From assembly GCA_003979335.1 (NCBI GenBank), contig RYWC01000009.1, positions 1 to 15,704 on the forward strand: a stretch of 15,704 bases of DNA, in the 5' to 3' direction. The notes beneath the pieces were generated by a model that ran no database searches, was not told the origin of the DNA, and saw nothing but the letters and a program-made list of their open reading frames with translations. Positions 13,099 through 15,704 of the stretch are shown piece by piece. A program made the position numbers and the translations under genes. The DNA is from Clostridia bacterium. GTDB lineage: Bacteria; Bacillota_A; Clostridia; Christensenellales; Borkfalkiaceae. The stretch's first letter is position 1. The number at the start of each line of letters is the position of its first letter.

Positions 13099-15704
13099 TT
13101 ATTTTCCGTAGTATGCTTTAAGATACATTTCTTTGATTTCACTCATTAAAGGGTAACGGGGATTTGCGCCCGTGCACTGGTCGTCGAATGCCTGTTCAAC
13201 CATATCGTCAAGACGGTTAAGGAAGTCAGTTTCATCAATGCCGTAATCTTTAATTGTCTTTTTTATGCCGACTTTTTCTTTAAGTTTATCTATCTCTTTA
13301 ATTAAATTGGCAACCTTTTCCTTGTCGTTTTTGCCTTCGATTTGCAAAGCTTCGGCAACTTCTGCATATCTTCTCTGTGTTTTAGGGTAAGCGTACTGAC
13401 TGAAGGTGCCCATTTTTGCAGGAGTTTCGGAAGAGTTGAAACGGATAACTTCGTCAATCATAAGCGCGTTTGCAACGCCGTGAGGCAGATGATGGAATGC
13501 GCCGAGCTTGTGCGCCATAGAGTGGCACACGCCGAGGAAAGCATTGGCAAAAGCCATACCTGCCATGGTTGCGGCGTTAGCCATTTTTTCCCTTGCTTCA
13601 ATGTCCGTTTGTCCGTTGTCGTACGCGTCGGGAAGATATCTGAATATCACTTTCAAAGCCTGAACGGCAAGCCCGTCGGTGTAGTCCGTAGCCATAACCG
13701 AAGCATAAGCTTCAAGCGCGTGCGTAACGGCGTCTATACCCGATGCCGCAGTCAGCCCCTTGGGCGCAGACATATGCAAATCGGTATCGATAATCGCCAT
13801 ATTCGGCATGAGCTCGTAATCAGCAAGAGGGTATTTGACGCCTGTTTTTTCATCGGTGATTACTGCGAAAGGCGTAACCTCGGAACCTGTTCCGGCGGAA
13901 GTGGGAATTGCTATAAAGTAAGCCTTTTCACCCATTTTAGGGAAAGTATAAACACGCTTTCTGATATCGACAAAACGCATTGCCATATCCATAAAGTCAA
14001 CTTCGGGATGCTCGTAAAGAACCCACATAATTTTTGCCGCGTCCATCGCGCTGCCGCCGCCGAGGGCGATAACCGTATCGGGCTTGAACGCCGACATAAG
14101 TTTTGCGCCCTGTACTGCGCAATCCAATGTGGGGTCGGGCGCAACGTCGAAGAACACGTTGTGTGCTATGCCCATTTCGTCCAACTTGTCGGTTACGCAT
14201 TTTGTAAAGCCGTTTTCATAAAGGAATTTATCCGTAACAACAAAAGCCTTTTTCTTGCCCATAATATTCTTTAATTCTTCCAAGGCGACAGGCAGACAGC
14301 CTTTTTTAATATATACTTTCTGGGGCGACCTGAACCACAGCATATTTTCTCTCCTTTCCGCTACCGTTTTGATATTTAATAGGTGCTTTACTCCAACGTT
14401 TTCCGAAACGGAATTGCCGCCCCAGCTTCCGCAACCCAATGTCAGCGACGGCGCAAGTTTGAAGTTATATAAATCTCCTATACCGCCCTGCGACGAGGGA
14501 GTGTTCAAAAGTATGCGGCAGGTTTTCATCCTTTCGGAAAATTCGTGAATTTTATCCTGCGACGTTACGGTGTTGACATAAAGCGACGAAGTGTGTCCGT
14601 AACCGCCGTCGGCAATCAATTTTTCAGCCTTGTCGAGAGCGTCGCCGAAATCCTTAGCCCTGTACATTGCAAGCACGGGGGAAAGTTTTTCGTGCGCAAA
14701 CTCTTCCGAAAGCTCTACGCTTTCGACTTCACCGATTAAAATTTTAGTGCTTTCGGGAACGTCTACGCCTGCAAGTTTAGCAATTTTATAAGCAGGCTGA
14801 CCTACGATTTTTGCATTAAGCGAACCGTTTATGATAATAGTTTTTCTCACCTTATCAAGCTCTTCGCCCACCAACAGGTGACAGCCTCTGGTTTCAAATT
14901 CCTTTCTTACTTTATTGTAAATTTTATCGCATACTATTACGGACTGTTCGGACGCGCAAATCATACCGTTGTCAAACGTTTTTGAATGGATAATAGAGTT
15001 TACCGCAAGAAGAACATCCGCGCTTTCGTCTATAATCGCAGGGGTATTGCCGGCGCCTACGCCTATAGCAGGTTTGCCGCTTGAATACGCCGCTTTAACC
15101 ATACCGGGGCCGCCTGTTGCAAGAATGGTGTCAACTTCTTTCATTAATAGGTTAGTCATATCAAGGCTGGGCACATCAATCCAACTAATGATACCCTCGG
15201 GCGCGCCTGCCGCCACCGCCGCTTCGTAAATGACTTTTGCCGCTGCGATAGTTGAATTCTTTGCACGGGGGTGAGGACTTATAATACAACCATTACGGGT
15301 CTTTAAACATATAAGAGTTTTGAAAATAGCAGTCGACGTGGGATTGGTCGTAGGTATAACCGCCCCTATTACGCCGATAGGTTCGGCAATTTTAGTCAGA
15401 CCGTAAACTTTGTCCTCTTCTAAAATACCGCAGGTTTTAACATCCTTGTATTTATTGTAAATATATTCCGCGGCGTAGTGGTTTTTAATAACTTTGTCTT
15501 CTACCACTCCCATTCCCGTTTCCTCAACGGCAAGTTTGGCAAGCGGTATTCTTACCCTGTTGGCCGCACAGGCGCAAGCCGTGAAAATTTTATCAACCTG
15601 TTCCTGGCTGAATTTCGCAAACTCGCTCTGCGCTTTACGCACGCGCTTTATTTCCTGTTCGAGTTTTTCAACACTGTCGCAAATTCCGTAGTTAAGTTTA
15701 AACT
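13099..15704 (-). CDS. adhE: Bifunctional acetaldehyde-CoA/alcohol dehydrogenase AdhE (N terminus outside window)
   Basis: AdhE reduces acetyl-CoA to acetaldehyde and then ethanol with two NADH, the main redox sink of many clostridial fermentations. The frame has no stop back to the window edge and no start codon beyond GTG 15642. By comparison with E. coli AdhE, a few to some tens of residues are missing. The first half is the aldehyde dehydrogenase: QEQVDKIF, GMGVVEDKVIKNH, the NAD-binding GVGAGNTPAII, and the catalytic Cys of NGMICASEQS (codon 14956-14958). The second half is an iron-type alcohol dehydrogenase with GGGSAMDAAKIMW, the iron-site motifs SGIDAVTHALEAY and HSMAHKLGAFHHLPHG. No frameshift or lost motif is seen. 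Family knowledge: AdhE forms long helical filaments (spirosomes). Its promoter is not in the window. Confidence 0.97.
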   Translation of the reverse strand, partial: FKLNYGICDSVEKLEQEIKRVRKAQSEFAKFSQEQVDKIFTACACAANRVRIPLAKLAVEETGMGVVEDKVIKNHYAAEYIYNKYKDVKTCGILEEDKVYGLTKIAEPIGVIGAVIPTTNPTSTAIFKTLICLKTRNGCIISPHPRAKNSTIAAAKVIYEAAVAAGAPEGIISWIDVPSLDMTNLLMKEVDTILATGGPGMVKAAYSSGKPAIGVGAGNTPAIIDESADVLLAVNSIIHSKTFDNGMICASEQSVIVCDKIYNKVRKEFETRGCHLLVGEELDKVRKTIIINGSLNAKIVGQPAYKIAKLAGVDVPESTKILIGEVESVELSEEFAHEKLSPVLAMYRAKDFGDALDKAEKLIADGGYGHTSSLYVNTVTSQDKIHEFSERMKTCRILLNTPSSQGGIGDLYNFKLAPSLTLGCGSWGGNSVSENVGVKHLLNIKTVAERRENMLWFRSPQKVYIKKGCLPVALEELKNIMGKKKAFVVTDKFLYENGFTKCVTDKLDEMGIAHNVFFDVAPDPTLDCAVQGAKLMSAFKPDTVIALGGGSAMDAAKIMWVLYEHPEVDFMDMAMRFVDIRKRVYTFPKMGEKAYFIAIPTSAGTGSEVTPFAVITDEKTGVKYPLADYELMPNMAIIDTDLHMSAPKGLTAASGIDAVTHALEAYASVMATDYTDGLAVQALKVIFRYLPDAYDNGQTDIEAREKMANAATMAGMAFANAFLGVCHSMAHKLGAFHHLPHGVANALMIDEVIRFNSSETPAKMGTFSQYAYPKTQRRYAEVAEALQIEGKNDKEKVANLIKEIDKLKEKVGIKKTIKDYGIDETDFLNRLDDMVEQAFDDQCTGANPRYPLMSEIKEMYLKAYYGK

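Noticed and set aside
13342..14274. A 310-codon open frame on the plus strand inside adhE
   Set aside because: It is wholly antisense to a clear enzyme gene, has no ribosome binding site or recognisable domain, and fits a frame kept open by codon bias of adhE.
15640..15642. GTG as the AdhE start
   Set aside because: In-frame upstream codons continue with typical AdhE N-terminal helix sequence (SVEKLEQEIKRV), so the true start is beyond the window.

Overview
The window looks like a chromosomal stretch from an anaerobic, low-to-moderate GC Firmicute of the class Clostridia, probably an uncultured gut lineage. The reasons are strong GGAGG-type ribosome binding sites, polar operons with 1-14 nt junctions, an ECF-type vitamin transporter S component, type III pantothenate kinase, electron-bifurcating NfnAB, bifunctional AdhE, a DUF4364 protein, a 4-Cys TSCPD protein and a small Cys-rich membrane protein. 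The lineage call is inference. Base composition and codon style look even throughout, and I saw no insertion sequence, phage gene, CRISPR array, tRNA or rRNA.

Layout. (1) Positions 1-3673, plus strand: a polyamine ABC importer operon, potA (3' end only), potB, potC, potD, with every junction overlapping. It ends at a 19-bp bidirectional terminator. (2) 3739-6424, minus strand: ECF S component, coaX and hom, joined by gaps of 3 and 1 nt. Vitamin B5 uptake and its phosphorylation are thus linked to the homoserine branch of aspartate metabolism. The promoter region carries a repeated gapped palindrome. (3) 6718-6933, plus strand: a 71-aa membrane peptide with nine cysteines, behind a leader that can fold into two hairpins and a possible pseudoknot. 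(4) 6970-8234, minus strand: an unknown 243-aa protein and a Nudix ADP-ribose pyrophosphatase, overlapping by ATGA. (5) 8395-9183, plus strand: DUF4364 protein and TSCPD protein, divergent from block 4. (6) 9262-12194, minus strand: an 84-aa PriA-N-terminal-like protein, nfnA, nfnB and an unknown 139-aa protein. The promoter geometry predicts a leaderless start for the first gene. (7) 12333-15704, minus strand: adhE (5' end outside the window) and an APH-fold kinase, ending at a terminator.

How it fits together. NfnAB interconverts NADH, reduced ferredoxin and NADPH, while AdhE disposes of NADH by reducing acetyl-CoA to ethanol, so blocks 6 and 7 are redox-balancing functions of a fermenter. 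Blocks 1 and 2 are nutrient uptake and biosynthesis. No dramatic new multi-gene system is visible. The best leads are the structured leader of the Cys-rich peptide, the leaderless nfn operon with its PriA-like first gene, the doubly anchored PotD, and the repeated palindrome before the ECF-coaX-hom operon.
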